A DNA stretch of 64,000 nt from Rhizophagus clarus (taxonomy: Eukaryota; Glomeromycota; Glomeromycetes; Glomerales; Glomeraceae). The stretch is taken from positions 124,001-188,000 of the forward strand of contig BLAL01000229.1 in NCBI GenBank assembly GCA_015698045.1. The letters are read 5' to 3'. Every line of letters starts with the position of its first letter. Within the stretch, counting starts at the first letter, position 1. The translations under genes and the position numbers were made by a program. Shown in pieces: positions 44,879-57,276 of the stretch. The notes below the pieces were generated by a model, which had not been told where the DNA came from, did no database searches, and saw only the letters and a list, made by a program, of their open reading frames with translations.

Positions 44879-46373
44879 TAGGACCCAGAAATATATATAT
44901 AGGGGTAGGGTCTATCAATGCGTCACCATCATAGTGGAGTTGGACGGGGTAAAGTTTTGATTTGCGTATAATTAAGTTTTTTTTTGTCTCTAGTTAAGTT
45001 ATCAGATTGCGTATTTTTATCAAAAATTTTTTTGTGTAAGAGATTAGTTTGCGTATTTTTGGCCTGTATTTGACCGATCATTTATATATATATATATATG
45101 TATTGATCACGTTGCAATTTGTAAATCAAAATAAATATTTTATTATTTTATTCAATAATTTTACATTTATACTTTGGCATGAATTAATTACAGTTTTCAT
45201 AATTAATTTCGCCACAAATTTTTTTAACTACCGTACCATATTTTTATGAACGTAATTAGCTGAAATAATTCAGTGATCAAGCTTGATCATTTTTTTTTTT
45301 TGAGATCGATAAATCTTTTTTTTCGATTTTTCAAACTGAAATATTTATTTTTTTTTTATTACTAAAAACTATTTTTTTCTTTAAAAAGAAAAACTTTTTA
45401 TTTCATTTTTTTTAGTATAGCAGATAATATTTTAATTTTACAAACTGGACTTTAGATTTGGAAACGTTAATAACATTTTGTTTCGGGTATGTATTTTGGA
45501 AGTAAAAGTTTACTTTCAAAAAATTTTTTTTATTCTTTTATTTTAACGAATGTTACTAACATTCATCTTGTTTTTTTAGATTTTTGGGATTTGATAGCAG
45601 CTTAGCGGGTAATTTCGAAGGTATATGACTTTCAAAATTATTTTTAAACTTTTTTTTTTGATAAAATGTCACTAACGTTTCATTTTTTTTCTATTTTGGT
45701 ATTATATCAAGTGTGTATTCAGGGTAATTTCGAAGGAAAACTTTCAAAATTATTTTTTATTCTTTTTTTTTAACGAATGTTACTAACATTCGTTTTATTT
45801 TTTAGGTTTCTAGGGTAATTTCAAAGGTATTAAGACTTTCGAAATTATTTTTAAACTTTTTTTTTTGACAAAACATTGTTAACGTTTTGTTTTCTTTTTT
45901 TCTAGATTTTAGATATGAATTTCGGATGAATTTCAAAGGTAAAACCTTACCTTCAAAATTTATTATTAATTTTTTTTGAAGAAACATTATTAGTTTATTT
46001 CTCAGATAAATAGTATAATAAATATTTATTAAATTACTTAAATTGACAAACTTTAACGATGAAACTTTATAATAATTAATAAATTAAATACATTTTTCAT
46101 AATGCAATCATACGATATACTGTGTAGTTTTGACATTTTGGCATTGCTTTGACTACCGTTGATCAAAAATTTTTATTATTATCGTTAAAAAAAATTTACA
46201 ATACAATAAATCATGTAACCTTAAGGTCTGAAATTTTATTTGCATATTTTTGTAGGATTTTTAATATCAGGTGTCAATTTTGCGTACTGATCATATAAAA
46301 AACCCTTGCGTACAGCTCATAGTAAAATTTTTTTTCATCACTTGACCCCTATATATATATTTCTGGGTCCTAT
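44879..46373. mobile_element. TIR element, 1.5 kb, with mini-exon array
   Basis: The first 28 bases (TAGGACCCAGAAATATATAT then AGGGGT) are a perfect inverted match to the right end. TTAACC lies directly outside both ends (44873-44878, 46374-46379). A TA duplication with a TIR starting GGACCC is an equally valid reading. No ORF is supported. The middle holds mini-exon-like units. Confidence 0.75.
45400..45990 (+). repeat. Mini-exon array C: four or five units
   Basis: T-rich stretches end in tttttttag, ttttctag and the like, followed by 20-45-base cores that end in aatttcgaag or aatttcaaag, then gtatatg, gtattaag or gtaaaac. Between units lie tgttactaacattc and tcactaacgttt words. Cores are less alike than in arrays A and B. 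Confidence 0.55.
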
Positions 46374-46770
46374 TAACCTAATATCTGATATTTAATTTTG
46401 ATTAGAAAATATTTTGCTAAATTTCTTTTTTTTTATTACATTATCTTATTTCATGACTAATACTTTTTTTATACACTTTATTCAAAAATTATTCATTTTT
46501 TTTTTTTACTATAACTTTTTATAATAAAATGTTTGCATAATGAATTCTAGTTTACATCTAAATTTAAGTTAGATAAGTTATTATTAAAGATATTATTTTT
46601 CTTTGAGTTATTTTGCAAGTAACTCTATTTCACTTTCATAAATCTATTCCTAAACTTAACATTCTCAGATTTTAATTTCTTGATTTTGATTTTAAGTTTA
46701 GCATTTATAGAATTGTGTTACTTATTATTTTTCTCAATTAATCTTAAAGTTTTAACAACTTTATACTTAA
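46374..46770. other. AT-rich gene-free stretch
   Basis: No gene or repeat is recognised. Confidence 0.35.
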
Positions 46771-47370
46771 GGGTAGAATGTATACCAATCATTTTTTAAT
46801 GTCGAATTTTTTATCAGATTTTACAAATTTATTTGATGATGTGATATAAGGCTAAAGAATAATAAAAAATTTTTTACACTATTGTTAACTAACATAAAGG
46901 AATCTTCTATTTTTTATTTTTAATAATAAAAATACATATTTTCTAGTTATTTTATGTTTTAAATAATAAAAAATATGACACAAAAAATTTTGAAGAAACT
47001 GAAATCTTTTATATGAAAAAAACTTTCTTAAGAAAAAATTTCACATAGATGATAAACTGCTGAGAAAAAACTTTATTTATACAAATACAAACACTACTTT
47101 TTTTGTTTTTACTGATACAAATTGTAGAAATTAGCAGTTTTTTGGTTGGCATTAACATTATAATCTTAGTCAAATTATTTTTAACATGATAAAAAACAAT
47201 AAAATCTAAAAAATTTCTTTAAAGTATTTTATTAGAAAAGTCCAGCAAAAAGGATGAACAAATTTCAAAAAATTATTTGGATGCCGGTAAATCAGATTGT
47301 CATGAAGTCATAATACAAAAAAAATTTGCAATATAATTATATAAAAAATAATTGTTATTACACTCTACCC
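46771..47370. mobile_element. MITE, 600 bp, TTAA duplication (piggyBac or Kolobok type)
   Basis: The ends GGGTAGAATGTA and TACACTCTACCC are inverted repeats with one mismatch and are flanked on both sides by TTAA (46767-46770, 47371-47374). Terminal G/C triplets next to TTAA fit piggyBac-like elements. There is no ORF. Confidence 0.7.
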
Positions 47371-47650
47371 TTAAGTTTAGTTTTTTTAGTATTAAATTTT
47401 AAGATCTTTTTTTCAATCTTAAGTTTAGTAATATGTTGTTTTGATAATTTAAGTTTAAATAATATAATTTATATATAAATAATATATTGTATATAAACAT
47501 TCAAAATAAAAAATTTGCAAAATGAACTGTTTAAAAAAATTGGCAAGAAAAATTTTTTATTAATATATGTAAAAAAATAAATATAAAGTTTTAAAACTTA
47601 ATTTATAATATATGAGTAATATAATGAATTTTTATGCTATCATTATACAT

Positions 47651-48049
47651 GAAATTAATTTTGACCTCCCAAAATAGTCGAAATAGTTGAAATGATTTTG
47701 ACTTGGGTCTCTCCAAAAGTTGAAATGGCCAAAATTACATCATAGTTATGTGATTTTTATAGTAAACAATAATATTAAAATTCAAAGTTAACGATCTTCG
47801 CATTTAGTAATCTGATATTTATGATCTTTATACGGTTGAATTTAGCACATCAAGAGGATTCCAATGATATATATTGCATATTTGTAGCATCAATATTGAC
47901 AAAGTTATTTACATTTAAAATTTAGTATTAAATTATAATTATAAAAATCACATAACTATGACGTAATTTTGACTATTTCAACTTTAATTTTGACTTTTGA
48001 CCTTCTCAAGTTAAAATATTTTGACTTTTGGGTTTTAATTTTGACTTCA
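47651..48049. mobile_element. Long-TIR MITE, about 400 bp
   Basis: The left arm (to about 47765) and the right arm (from about 47940) are inverted copies. Both contain caaaattac(a/g)tcatagtt then atgtgattttta, and outer ttttgac words. The loop contains a segment resembling the internal repeat of the 43703-44736 element (tcaagaggaatc). Exact ends and the target duplication are not clear. Confidence 0.6.
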
Positions 48050-48919
48050 TATATACACAATACCATATTTAAAAAGATTCAAAAAAACTGCTAAAAAAAA
48101 AAACAAAAAGTTATATTTATTAAAATAAAAAATCACATATCTGATATATATATTTTTTATTTAATACTTAATTCCATGTTAAAATATAGTATTGTATTCA
48201 TTAAACCAGTTATTTTTAACAAAAAACTGAAGTTTATAGCCTTTTTCAAGAGTAAAGATAACTTAATGAAAACATTAAGAAAAATGATTCTGAAAAACTC
48301 TTATATTGAACAATGACAAGTGTATATTTAAGATAAAAAGTTTAAAGGAAGGAAGATTAGAAAACATAAAAAGATAAAAAAAAATAATATTATTAGTAAT
48401 GGTAAATATTAAAAAAAGAAGTTAAATCTCAAGTATGACTTAGTAAAAGAAATTTGATTTAAAAATTTAAAAAGTACTATTTCCAATAGGAAAGAATTGA
48501 TTCTGTTAATAATATATAATTTAATTAGTGAAAATTCATACCTGATAAATACTTTGATGGCTTAGAACAACTTTACAATTAACTTAAAAGTATCATTAAT
48601 ATTAAAGAAGGTCAGAAAAGAGGTTTAGCAGAAAAATTAGAAAAATCATCTCTTATAAAGAAATTTGACTTAACTATTAATTTTATAGGTTCACAACTAG
48701 AAATATAAGAGATTAATATTACTACATCTAATTCTAAGAAAGATCTGACTATTTCTAAACATAAAGGTAATTCTATAAGGAGTTGACTATTTTTAAATAT
48801 GAATTTAAGCAATTCTATGAGAAATTTGTGAAATTAGAATAAAAATTATACTTTATAAAGATTAGAAATGTTGTTGTTTTGAGTAGAACAATTTATTTTA
48901 ATTTTAGACCAAATAAGTA
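48050..48919. other. AT-rich gene-free stretch
   Basis: A-rich, with a short minus-strand open frame at 48612-48812 of no credible composition. Nothing is recognised. Confidence 0.35.
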
Positions 48920-50166
48920 TAATCAACCCTCTTTACAGCAAATCTTGATATAGTGAATAACATGATATAATAAATCATCTATGTGGTACCAATTTTTAAA
49001 TATGAAAAAAATCTTGATATAACAAAGTTTATTATTTATTTACTGTATAACATAGTATGAAATAAAGTGCACAGAACGGTATATACAAAATGACCTTTCT
49101 TATAACAAATTATTATTATAATGAATTTTTTTTTAATACAATGAAGATTTATTTTTGTCAATGAGAACGTTAATAAATATTATTATATTCTTTAAGCATT
49201 TTAATTAAAAAATGCTTTTCTTTATTAAAATAAAAAAAAAACTTATCCTTTTTACTCTATTTACCTTCAGAAATACTCTGAAAGATCTATTCCTACAAAA
49301 AAAAAAAAAAAGAACATTAATAAATGTTCTTATAGAATATTAAAATCAAAACTCTTCTTTTACCCCATTTACCTTTAGAAATGTTCTGAAAGATCTATTC
49401 CTATAAAAAAAAAAGAATATTAATAAATGTTTTTATACAGAATATTAAAATCAAATTCCCACCTTTATCCCATTTACCTTCAAGAATACTCTGAAAAATC
49501 CATTCTTACAAAAATAAAAAAAGAACGTTAATAAATATTCTTATATATTAAAATAAAAAAAACTTGTCTCTTTACCCATTTACCTCTAGGGACACGTTCT
49601 TATAAAAAATAAAAAAAAAGAATATTAATAAATGTTCTTATATATTAAAATAAAGAAAAAAATCATTCCCTTTATTCCATTTATCTCTAATGATGCTTCA
49701 AATAACCTGTTCTTACAAAAAAATAAAAAAAAAAATGTTAATAAATGTTCTTATATATTAAAATAAAAAAAATTATCACCTTTACTCTATTTACCTTCAG
49801 GAACGCTTTAAAAGATCTGTTCCTACAAAAAAAATAAAAAGAAAGAATATTAATAAAAATGTTCTTATACTAAATTAATAATAAAAATAAAAAAAAATAT
49901 TAAAAAAATAATTCAAACTTACCAATTTATCCAGAAGCTGTAATTAAAAGGTTTGTTTCTTATAAAAGAATAAAAATTTTTAATAAAAAAGTGTTTAAAT
50001 TGGCATATTAGTCATATAAATTGGTAAATTACATAACCTGTATATCTAATATACCTATACCAAAAATTTGTTATGCTATACCAAATAATTTATTATATTA
50101 ACGAATTTTCTTATAATGAAGCCCTGATCAGCTAGATATAAGGTTCGTTATATTAAGTGGGGATTG
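48920..50166. mobile_element. TA-flanked TIR element, 1.25 kb, with mini-exon array
   Basis: The left end TAATCAACCCTC and the inverted right end CAATCCCCAC... match loosely and are flanked by TA (48918-48919, 50167-50168). Subterminal words (tataacaaat, aacgaattttcttataatga) recur at both ends. A fragment of the same family lies at 19130-19220. There is no ORF. Confidence 0.6.
49230..49960 (-). repeat. Mini-exon array D: seven ~105-bp units
   Basis: On the minus strand the units read tttttttgtag, a 28-base core (GAATAGATCTTTCAGAG... ending TCTGAAG), then gtaaatag. Units are separated by the hairpin gaacattaataaatgttc. Cores lie near 49265, 49370, 49480, 49580, 49690, 49795 and 49930. 28 bases is not a multiple of three. 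Confidence 0.75.
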
Positions 50167-50459
50167 TAGTATTAGTAGAATATAGTTAATCTTCCATAAT
50201 TCCATAATTACATTCTCCATAATTGCATACCTTTTATAATTATACCAGGATCCTAAAAAATACATATAAAAGTCACATGTAAGTTTGTTTAATAGTATTA
50301 GTAAAATTTTCAAAAATCATAAAATTTTATTTGCTTAGATTTTAAGATTTTTTAAAAGGTTATATATATAGTTTGCATAGTAGCAATTATTTTTATATAT
50401 ATTATATATTTTAATTTGCGTAGCTAATGTTTTTTTAATAAAAAAAATATAAATATATA

Positions 50460-50750
50460 TAATTCCAGCTTTTTTTACTAATTAGTAGTATAATGCCTTA
50501 GAATTCTGACTTTTTTTACTAATTAGTAGTGTAACACCTTAGAATTTCAGCTTTTTTCTACTAATTAGTAGTGTAATGCCTTGAAATTCTAGCTTTTTTT
50601 TTACTAATTAGTAGTGTAATGCCTTGAAATTCTAGCTTTTTTCTACTAATTAGTAATGTAATACCTTGGAATTCTAGCTTTTTTCTACTAATTAATAGTA
50701 TAATATCTTAAAATTCTGGCTTTTTCTTATTAATTAACAGCATAATAGGG
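50460..50750. repeat. ~60-bp tandem repeat with CTACTAATTAGTAG palindrome, six or seven units
   Basis: The unit is aattctagc, a T run, ctactaattagtag, then tgtaatgcctt. The 14-base palindrome is exact in two units (near 50550 and 50642) and close elsewhere. No gene. Confidence 0.75.
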
Positions 50751-50879
50751 ATCCGCTTACTTACTAATATACGTCTTCAGAGAAAATTTTAATTTATTAT
50801 TAAATTTTTACTTTAGACTTTCAGAAACCTAATATTAATTTATTTAATATAAATTTAATTATTAGTATAAAAAGAATAT

Positions 50880-51245
50880 TGTTTTTTATTTAATGTTATA
50901 AATTCTAAAAAAATTCTCTATTAAAAATATCCCATATAAATTCTTAGAAAATCTTTTAAAAAAAATTTTCTATTAGATTTCTCATACAAACTCTTCTTAT
51001 ATGAACTTAAAAAATTTCTCAAAAAAAAAAATTTCTATTAAATATTATCCTATACAAACTCTTCTCATACAAATTCTTAAAAATCTCAAAAAAAAAAAAA
51101 TCTTTTCATCAAAAATATTTTATATAAGTCTTAAAAAATCTCTCAAAAAAAATTTTTTATCAGATATCCTATATGAACTCTTAAAAAAAATTTCTATTTA
51201 TCAAAAATATTCTATACAAATCTCTCAAAAAAAAATTTTCTATCA
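50880..51245. repeat. Degenerate AT tandem repeat
   Basis: Repeated words cccatataaattctta, aaaaattttctat and catacaaactctt occur at 60-70-base spacing. The open frame at 51001-51282 is a by-product of the repeat. Confidence 0.5.
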
Positions 51246-51254
51246 GATTAGTGT

Positions 51255-51790
51255 TCTAAACAAATCAGATCAATTCAAGTGACCTGTCAAATTGACCCAA
51301 AATATTCAGGTTAGGTCATCAAATTCGTGACCTGACCTCAGGTCAGATCATAGTTTGACTGATCTGATTGACCCATTTTAGCCCAAAGTTAAAAAATGAA
51401 AACGCTGATACTAAATGATTGAAAAAGAAACATTTTGACATTTGTTTTACAGTATTTTATGAGAAAAAAAATACTGAAAAGTTTTTAATGAATACAAAAT
51501 GGTTTTTTTTGCTAATCGCTTAAAAAAATCATGAAAAAATGCATTTTAGCATTTTTTTTAAAAATTATAATAAATTTAATGCTTAAAAAAAAATGTTTTT
51601 TAAACTAAAAATCATATTTTAGCATTTTTTAATTAAGCGCTTTAAAAAAATGTTAAAAATCGCATTTTAACATTTTTTTTAAATTTAAACGTTCTAAAAA
51701 CGCAGTTTAGCATTTTTTTTTAAATTAAATATTCTAAAAATGACATTTGTTAAAAAAAAAGATAAAAACATAATTTAGCATTCTATTGTT
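51255..51790. repeat. Palindromic AT satellite with a gacctga/tcaggtc border
   Basis: The border at 51260-51390 holds gtgacctgacctcaggtcag and several aaattgacc words. Then cattttttt/aaaaatg palindromic units follow (51400-51780). The layout mirrors the left half of the element at 40803-43212, so it may be one end of a similar element. No right end is seen. Confidence 0.45.
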
Positions 51791-52767
51791 TGTAAAGTTG
51801 CCAGACGAAACCTATTTGGGATTTTGTGAAATGTCAAAACTTTATTTAGTGACATTTAAACTGGTGACTTAAGGTTTTGACAATGTCAAAATATCTAAAC
51901 TATGCGAAACATCAAAACTGTGGCGAAATGTTCTAACCAATTAAAATGCAATGATCTTATACATTGCCTGGTAATTATGCATGGTAATTAATTACTTAAA
52001 AATACGTAAATATGTAATTATCAGTTTATATTATATAAATATCATTGTTTAAAAAATATAATATAATAATAATATTCTATATAATTATAGTCCTAATTTC
52101 TTCATTTTTTAATTTCAAACAGTCATTAATAAATTTACATGTAATTAAACAATGTTGTAATATTCTATTTATCATATTTTATTGAAAAAAATCTTAACAA
52201 ATGATATAAGTAATGAAATAAAACTCCCACCTGTATTACTTTCATTTGACAACCTAAAAATTTTCTTTAATATATTAAGAAATAGTTCTGCTTTCTTCTC
52301 TCTAACTTATATCTAAAGTTCAGTTCGTCTTATAATCTTGGCAACCTAAAGAAAAAAAATAAAAGATGAGTTAGTATGTTTCTTTAAAGGTTAAAATGCT
52401 AAAACATATAATACATCTTTACCTAAAAATAAGATTCTGCACATCTACTTCAAGAGAATGCCAAAATCTAAAAACAAAATAAAAATAGCATTAGTGTTAT
52501 TCCATAATGCTATCACAAAACTATACATCAATCCAAATAACACTCACCACATATTCCACTCCAAGAGAATGCCAAAAATCTAAAAAATAAAAAAAAAATA
52601 GCGTTAATCTTGCTTCATAGTTACATTCCATAATAATACACTCACCTAAACTCCTCTTATCGTATATTTCACTACTCTGAGGGACTAAAAACCTAAAAAA
52701 TATAAAAAAAGGAATGTTAATAATGTTTTTAGATAAAAAACAATAAAGTACAGACTCAGCTTACCTA
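51791..52767 (-). repeat. Mini-exon-like units and AT-rich filler
   Basis: 51780-51830 contains gttgccagacgaaa, the array A core start. At 52240-52740, minus-strand units show ttttag or tttttag, cores with GTTGCCAAGATTATAAGACG or ATTTTTGGCATTCTCTTGG, and weak donors. The same kind of units resumes at 57300-57650 beyond the CACAG element. One older array therefore seems split by that insertion. Confidence 0.5.
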
Positions 52768-53399
52768 CACAGGTTAAAGGCTGCCAAATCGGGAATCATT
52801 TAGGCTATCCTATAGGGGGCCTAGATAATTCCTGATTTTTTTTAATTTATTTTATCAGGGTACCCGATTGGTAACTTTAAAATGGCATAAATCAGGTATA
52901 TTTAGGTTATCAATAGGATATCAATAGAGTACTTATTCATTTATAACTGGATATCAATAGAATTGGCCTATTGATATCCAGTTTTTTTATATTTACTTGT
53001 TTGAATTAACCTATTGATATCTATTTTTCTTATCTGGCAGCTTACCGATTGATACTATAGCATCAATTTGTATGCATAATTTTCAAAATGTAATCAATAG
53101 GTTATGTCTGATTGTAATGTATAGAGTCAATATGATTCATTGTTACCTAATCATTAATTTTATTATAACTGATTTATATTATCTGTTATTAATTTATTTC
53201 AATTAATTATAAATATTAAATTGATAAATAAATTATTACAAAATTTTTATTGTAAACTAAAAACTACACAAATTTTTTTTTTGATTCTAATGGACTGGTC
53301 CAAATCTAATAAAATGAAGTTTCAAAACTTATTTTTTTAGGAAGTTTCAAATTTACTTGGGAATTCAGGTATTTAAATTGGAGCTGATAAAAAAAATAA

Positions 53400-55330
53400 A
53401 AAAATCAGAAAAGCTTCTTTTTAAAAAGTTACAAATTTTTTGAAACTTACTTGAAGTTGGGAATTCCAGTATCCAAGTAGAAGTCTGATTTTCAGAAACC
53501 ATTAGAAAATGATTTTTTTTTTAAGTTTTTTTCGAAACTGGACAATTTTAATTTTCTACAAAAAATAAAAAAAAAATTAAAAAATAAAAACTAAAATTTA
53601 ATGCCTTTTCATTAAAGTAAGTTATCAAGTTATTTTTGAGAACTTACTAATGTTCATCCGTAATCTGAAAATTGAATGCCAAAATATAAAAAAAAAATGT
53701 TAGTTATTAGTATAACATTATTTTTTAATTATAGTTTCATATTTTTTTTTAAAAACTTACCTAGGAATTCAAAGTTGAAGTTTGACCGATCATACAAATA
53801 GAAATCCTATCAAATTGTTCATGAAGACCGTTTAAAATGAAAAAAAAAATGAACCATTAGTAACAGTTTGTTAAAAGTAAAAAAAAAATTTATTATACAT
53901 TTTAAAAACAACTCCCGCTATTTCTTCTCATTAATATTTTTCTTTATGTGAAATTTAATTTTGATAGGATCCATTACAATTTCTCTAAGATTCTTAAGAT
54001 TTGTATCAAAAATCCCTTCCCAAGGTGCTTAGTCTGAGAATATTCGCCATGCTAAAACTCCAGCCGCATAAACATCTTCAGAACAAGGGTCAATTTGGAT
54101 ACTGGAGAACTGCGTGATCATTTTTGGTACGAGGTAGTGTTGCTGTGGATCTTAATATTTGTTGATTATGTGTTTTATTATGTTTATATTAAAAATACAT
54201 ACAATATAATTAGTTTATAATATCTTACCTAGCCATGATCTGGCACCGTCTTTATCCATGAAAGATGTTTCAACTTATTATTAGTCACCTCGCTAATAGA
54301 CCAACTACATTTTCAATAACAGATGAAAAATTAATTATATCGTACATAAATTAATGACTTTTCTTGTGTGTTCACCATCTACATGGATATATTTACCAAC
54401 AATATTTTTATCTAGCAATCTATAAAAAAGAAAAAAAATAAATTAGTTAAAAAAATATACTACGAAATCCCTTTCCCAACATTCCTTTACCTTAACTTCA
54501 AAGTCTGGTAATATTTTTCGTCTGGTAATCCTACACCTATAAAAAAGAAAAAATCAATTAGATTAATTTATTAAAAAAATAATGAAAAACCTTTCCTTAG
54601 CCTTATCTTACCGCAATACCTAGTAACATTTTTCGCCTGGTTAACTCTACAAATAAGAAAAAACAAATTAACTTATTAAAAAAAAAATCAAAAAAGCTTT
54701 CCCTCAGCCTTCCCCCACCTCAATTCCAAAAACCCAGTAATGTTTTTCGTTGGACAACACTACAAAAAAAAAAAAAACAATTTATTAAAAAAAAACAAAA
54801 AAACAAAAAACCTCTCTCCCAGCCCTTCTTAGTAACAGTTTGTTGAAAATATCAACAGAAATTCTGCTTCTATAGAATCAAAAAGTTACCAACAAAATGT
54901 TAATAGCTACTTTGTTAAATCAAATAATTCCTGATTACTAGTACGTGTTTAAAAACCAGCTGTCTATAAAATGAAAAATGAAATATTAGTTAAAGAATAA
55001 TTAAAAATCAAAATATCAACATCTCTCTTACTGAATTTCCATGCATTTAAATATCTCGAAGAACTATACTTTCTGCAAAAGAAAAAAATACGAACTGTTA
55101 GTAAGTTCGTTAAGTTAAAAAAAGCAAATTTTCACTTACTGAGGTTCAAGTCTGAACTCCAAAAAAATACCACCTAAAAAAAAGAAAAAGATGAACTGTT
55201 AAAGACCTTTTGTTAAAATAAAATAATTAAAAAGAGAACTTACTAAAATTTTGCGTTCAAAAAGACCAAAAGGACTATCTAAAAATAGGAAAAAAAAATA
55301 AACAAAATATTAGGAAACGTTTCATTAAGG
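53400..55330 (-). repeat. Mini-exon units E inside the CACAG element, minus strand
   Basis: Several scattered units. The clearest are at 54480-54545, 54600-54660 and 54710-54770. Their cores (for example TTACCAGACGAAAAAT then ATTACCAGACTT and GTTAAG) are homologous to the array A core in the hAT element and are followed by gtaaagg or gtggggg. Other units near 53400, 53690, 53840, 55070, 55160 and 55270 have unrelated cores. About 53930-54400 is unique AT-rich sequence without gene signal. Confidence 0.6.
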
Positions 55331-55364
55331 TGTTTTTCAACGAAGATATGTGATAGATAAAAAA

Positions 55365-55975
55365 GGAAAAAGAAATATTAAAGGAAAGGAAAAGGAAAAG
55401 GATAGAGGATAAAGGAAGGACGAGGATAGGGAAGAATGAAAGGAAAGGAAAATGAGAGAAAGGGGAAGGGTAAAAGGAAGAAGGAAGAAAGATTTGCTAA
55501 AAGTTTAAATTAAACTTTTAATTGAACTAGTGATACATGTAATACAATTAATATGTGATATATGATGTGATGTTTAATTAAATAATATATAGTACATTAT
55601 TCGACTATGGTTCAACAATGTCAAATATATATGAGTTTTGTTAAAAGTTTAATGCATTTACATAACGCTCAATTAATACATTCACCATCGTCACCTTTCA
55701 ATATAACAAAGTAAGTTTCTGGGCTGGCTGATCAGATCTTCATTATAAAAAATTTGTTAATGCTATAACAAATTCTTTAGTATAACAGTATCGATCATGT
55801 AACTTGCTGATCTGATTTATCAAACTTCAATTTTTTAAAAAAAATTTTTTTTTATTTTCTTAATCCCTTTTCCATTTCCTCACTTTTGTTCTTTCGCTTT
55901 TCCCTTTCATTCCTTCTATTATGTTCCTTCTCTCCTTGCTCTTTCCCATAACTTTTTGAGCTCTTTAGACGCAAA
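55365..55975. repeat. Purine-rich and pyrimidine-rich tracts facing each other
   Basis: About 55370-55500 is an A/G tract (aaaggaaaaggatagagg) and about 55850-55955 is a C/T tract (tcccttttccatttcctcac). They are roughly inverted copies around a central 350 bp holding ttgttaatgctataacaaat, also an inverted repeat. Confidence 0.55.
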
Positions 55976-55989
55976 TTTCAGACATTTTA

Positions 55990-56590
55990 GTTTTCTCTGG
56001 ATATTTTCAGTTTTTTTTTTAGATTTGGTTTTAGATACTAGAAATGTAAGTTTCACAATACCCATTGTAATTAGAAACGTTAACTAATGTTTTAGTATTA
56101 GAATTCTGGAAACACAGATATTAGAAACTCTGAAATGAGTAAGTTTTGTGAGAAACTTACTTTTATATTTTATTTTTTTTTAAATAGAAACGTTTATTAA
56201 CGTCTTTCTATTCTTTTTAGATTTGGTTCATATTTGAGATGTCAAAATGTAAGTTTTGCAACTCCAATTACAAAATTTAATTTTTTATTTTATTTTTTTA
56301 AATAGAAATAATAACTAATGTTTCTCTTATTTACTTTATCATAGGTATCAGTTTGCAATACTGGAAACTTGGAATGGTAAGTTTTGCAATGCGAAACTTA
56401 ATTTTATTTATTTTTTTATTGAATAAAAAATTAACTAACATTTTTTTAATTGTTTTTTTGTATAATTCACTTTGACAGTGGAAACTCAATTATAAGTTTC
56501 AGACCTGAGACTTAATTTACTTTTATTTTTGTCAGTTAATTGGAAACATTAATGTTAACTACTGTTTCTCTAATTGGGTTTCTGTTTGTT
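55990..56590 (+). repeat. Mini-exon array F, plus strand, four or five units
   Basis: Units read ttttttag, cores such as ATTTGGTTTTAGATACTAG, ATTTGGTTCATATTTGAGAT or GTATCAGTTTGCAATACTGG, then GTAAGTTT. Units are spaced 110-130 bases apart, separated by gaaacgttaactaatgttt-like hairpins. Acceptor and donor signals are strong in three units. Confidence 0.65.
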
Positions 56591-57106
56591 ATGCTGAGAA
56601 ATGTTAAAATATAGAGAAATGTTACAGTAGAACTTTCAACTACGAATAATTTACAATAAAATAAATTTGAACATTGCAATAAAACAATAAATAAAAACAT
56701 CATAATATGCATAAATCTATTAGTAACTATTTGTTTAATATTAAAAAATTGGGTTGATTCTCATACCTTATTTTAACCTTATAATTAATTACAGATTTCG
56801 TTTTAGAGTCAAAAAATTCATAATAAAAAAATTTGGTTTATTTGAAAATTTAATATAATATAATATTATTAGACCATTAGTCTGATAGACATCAATCGGT
56901 ATATACTGATTAAATTCAATTTTATAGATAGTAATAATTATATATCAAACTGAATGATGATTATTGAATTATTATCTAATTTATTCAAATTAAAAAATAT
57001 GATCAATTCGGCTAACCTAAATTTTTATATAGTTACCAATCAGGCATATGCCCTATTGATTACTAAATTTTGGCTAACCTATTAGTCTAATAGTTATCAA
57101 TAGGAC

Positions 57107-57276
57107 ATATGGGGTTTTTGCAATAGAAAGGTACGAAACTCAAAAAAAAAATAAAAATTTAATTAATATTAAATTTATACTTATTTTAGTATAAAAAACA
57201 TAATTAGCATATAAAATAAATTTAAAAATTTTTTTGAGTTTCGTACCTTTCTATTGCAAAGACCCCATATGCCCAA
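57107..57276. repeat. Long hairpin, 44-bp arms
   Basis: The left arm (catatggggtttttgcaata then gaaaggtacgaaactc) pairs with the right arm ending at 57276, with one mismatch in about 44 bases; the loop is about 80 bases of AT. It lies in the right subterminal part of the CACAG element and may be a small inserted foldback. Confidence 0.7.

Noticed and set aside
51001-51282. Lys/Ile/Ser-rich 93-codon frame
   Set aside because: It follows a degenerate tandem repeat and has no natural composition or neighbours.
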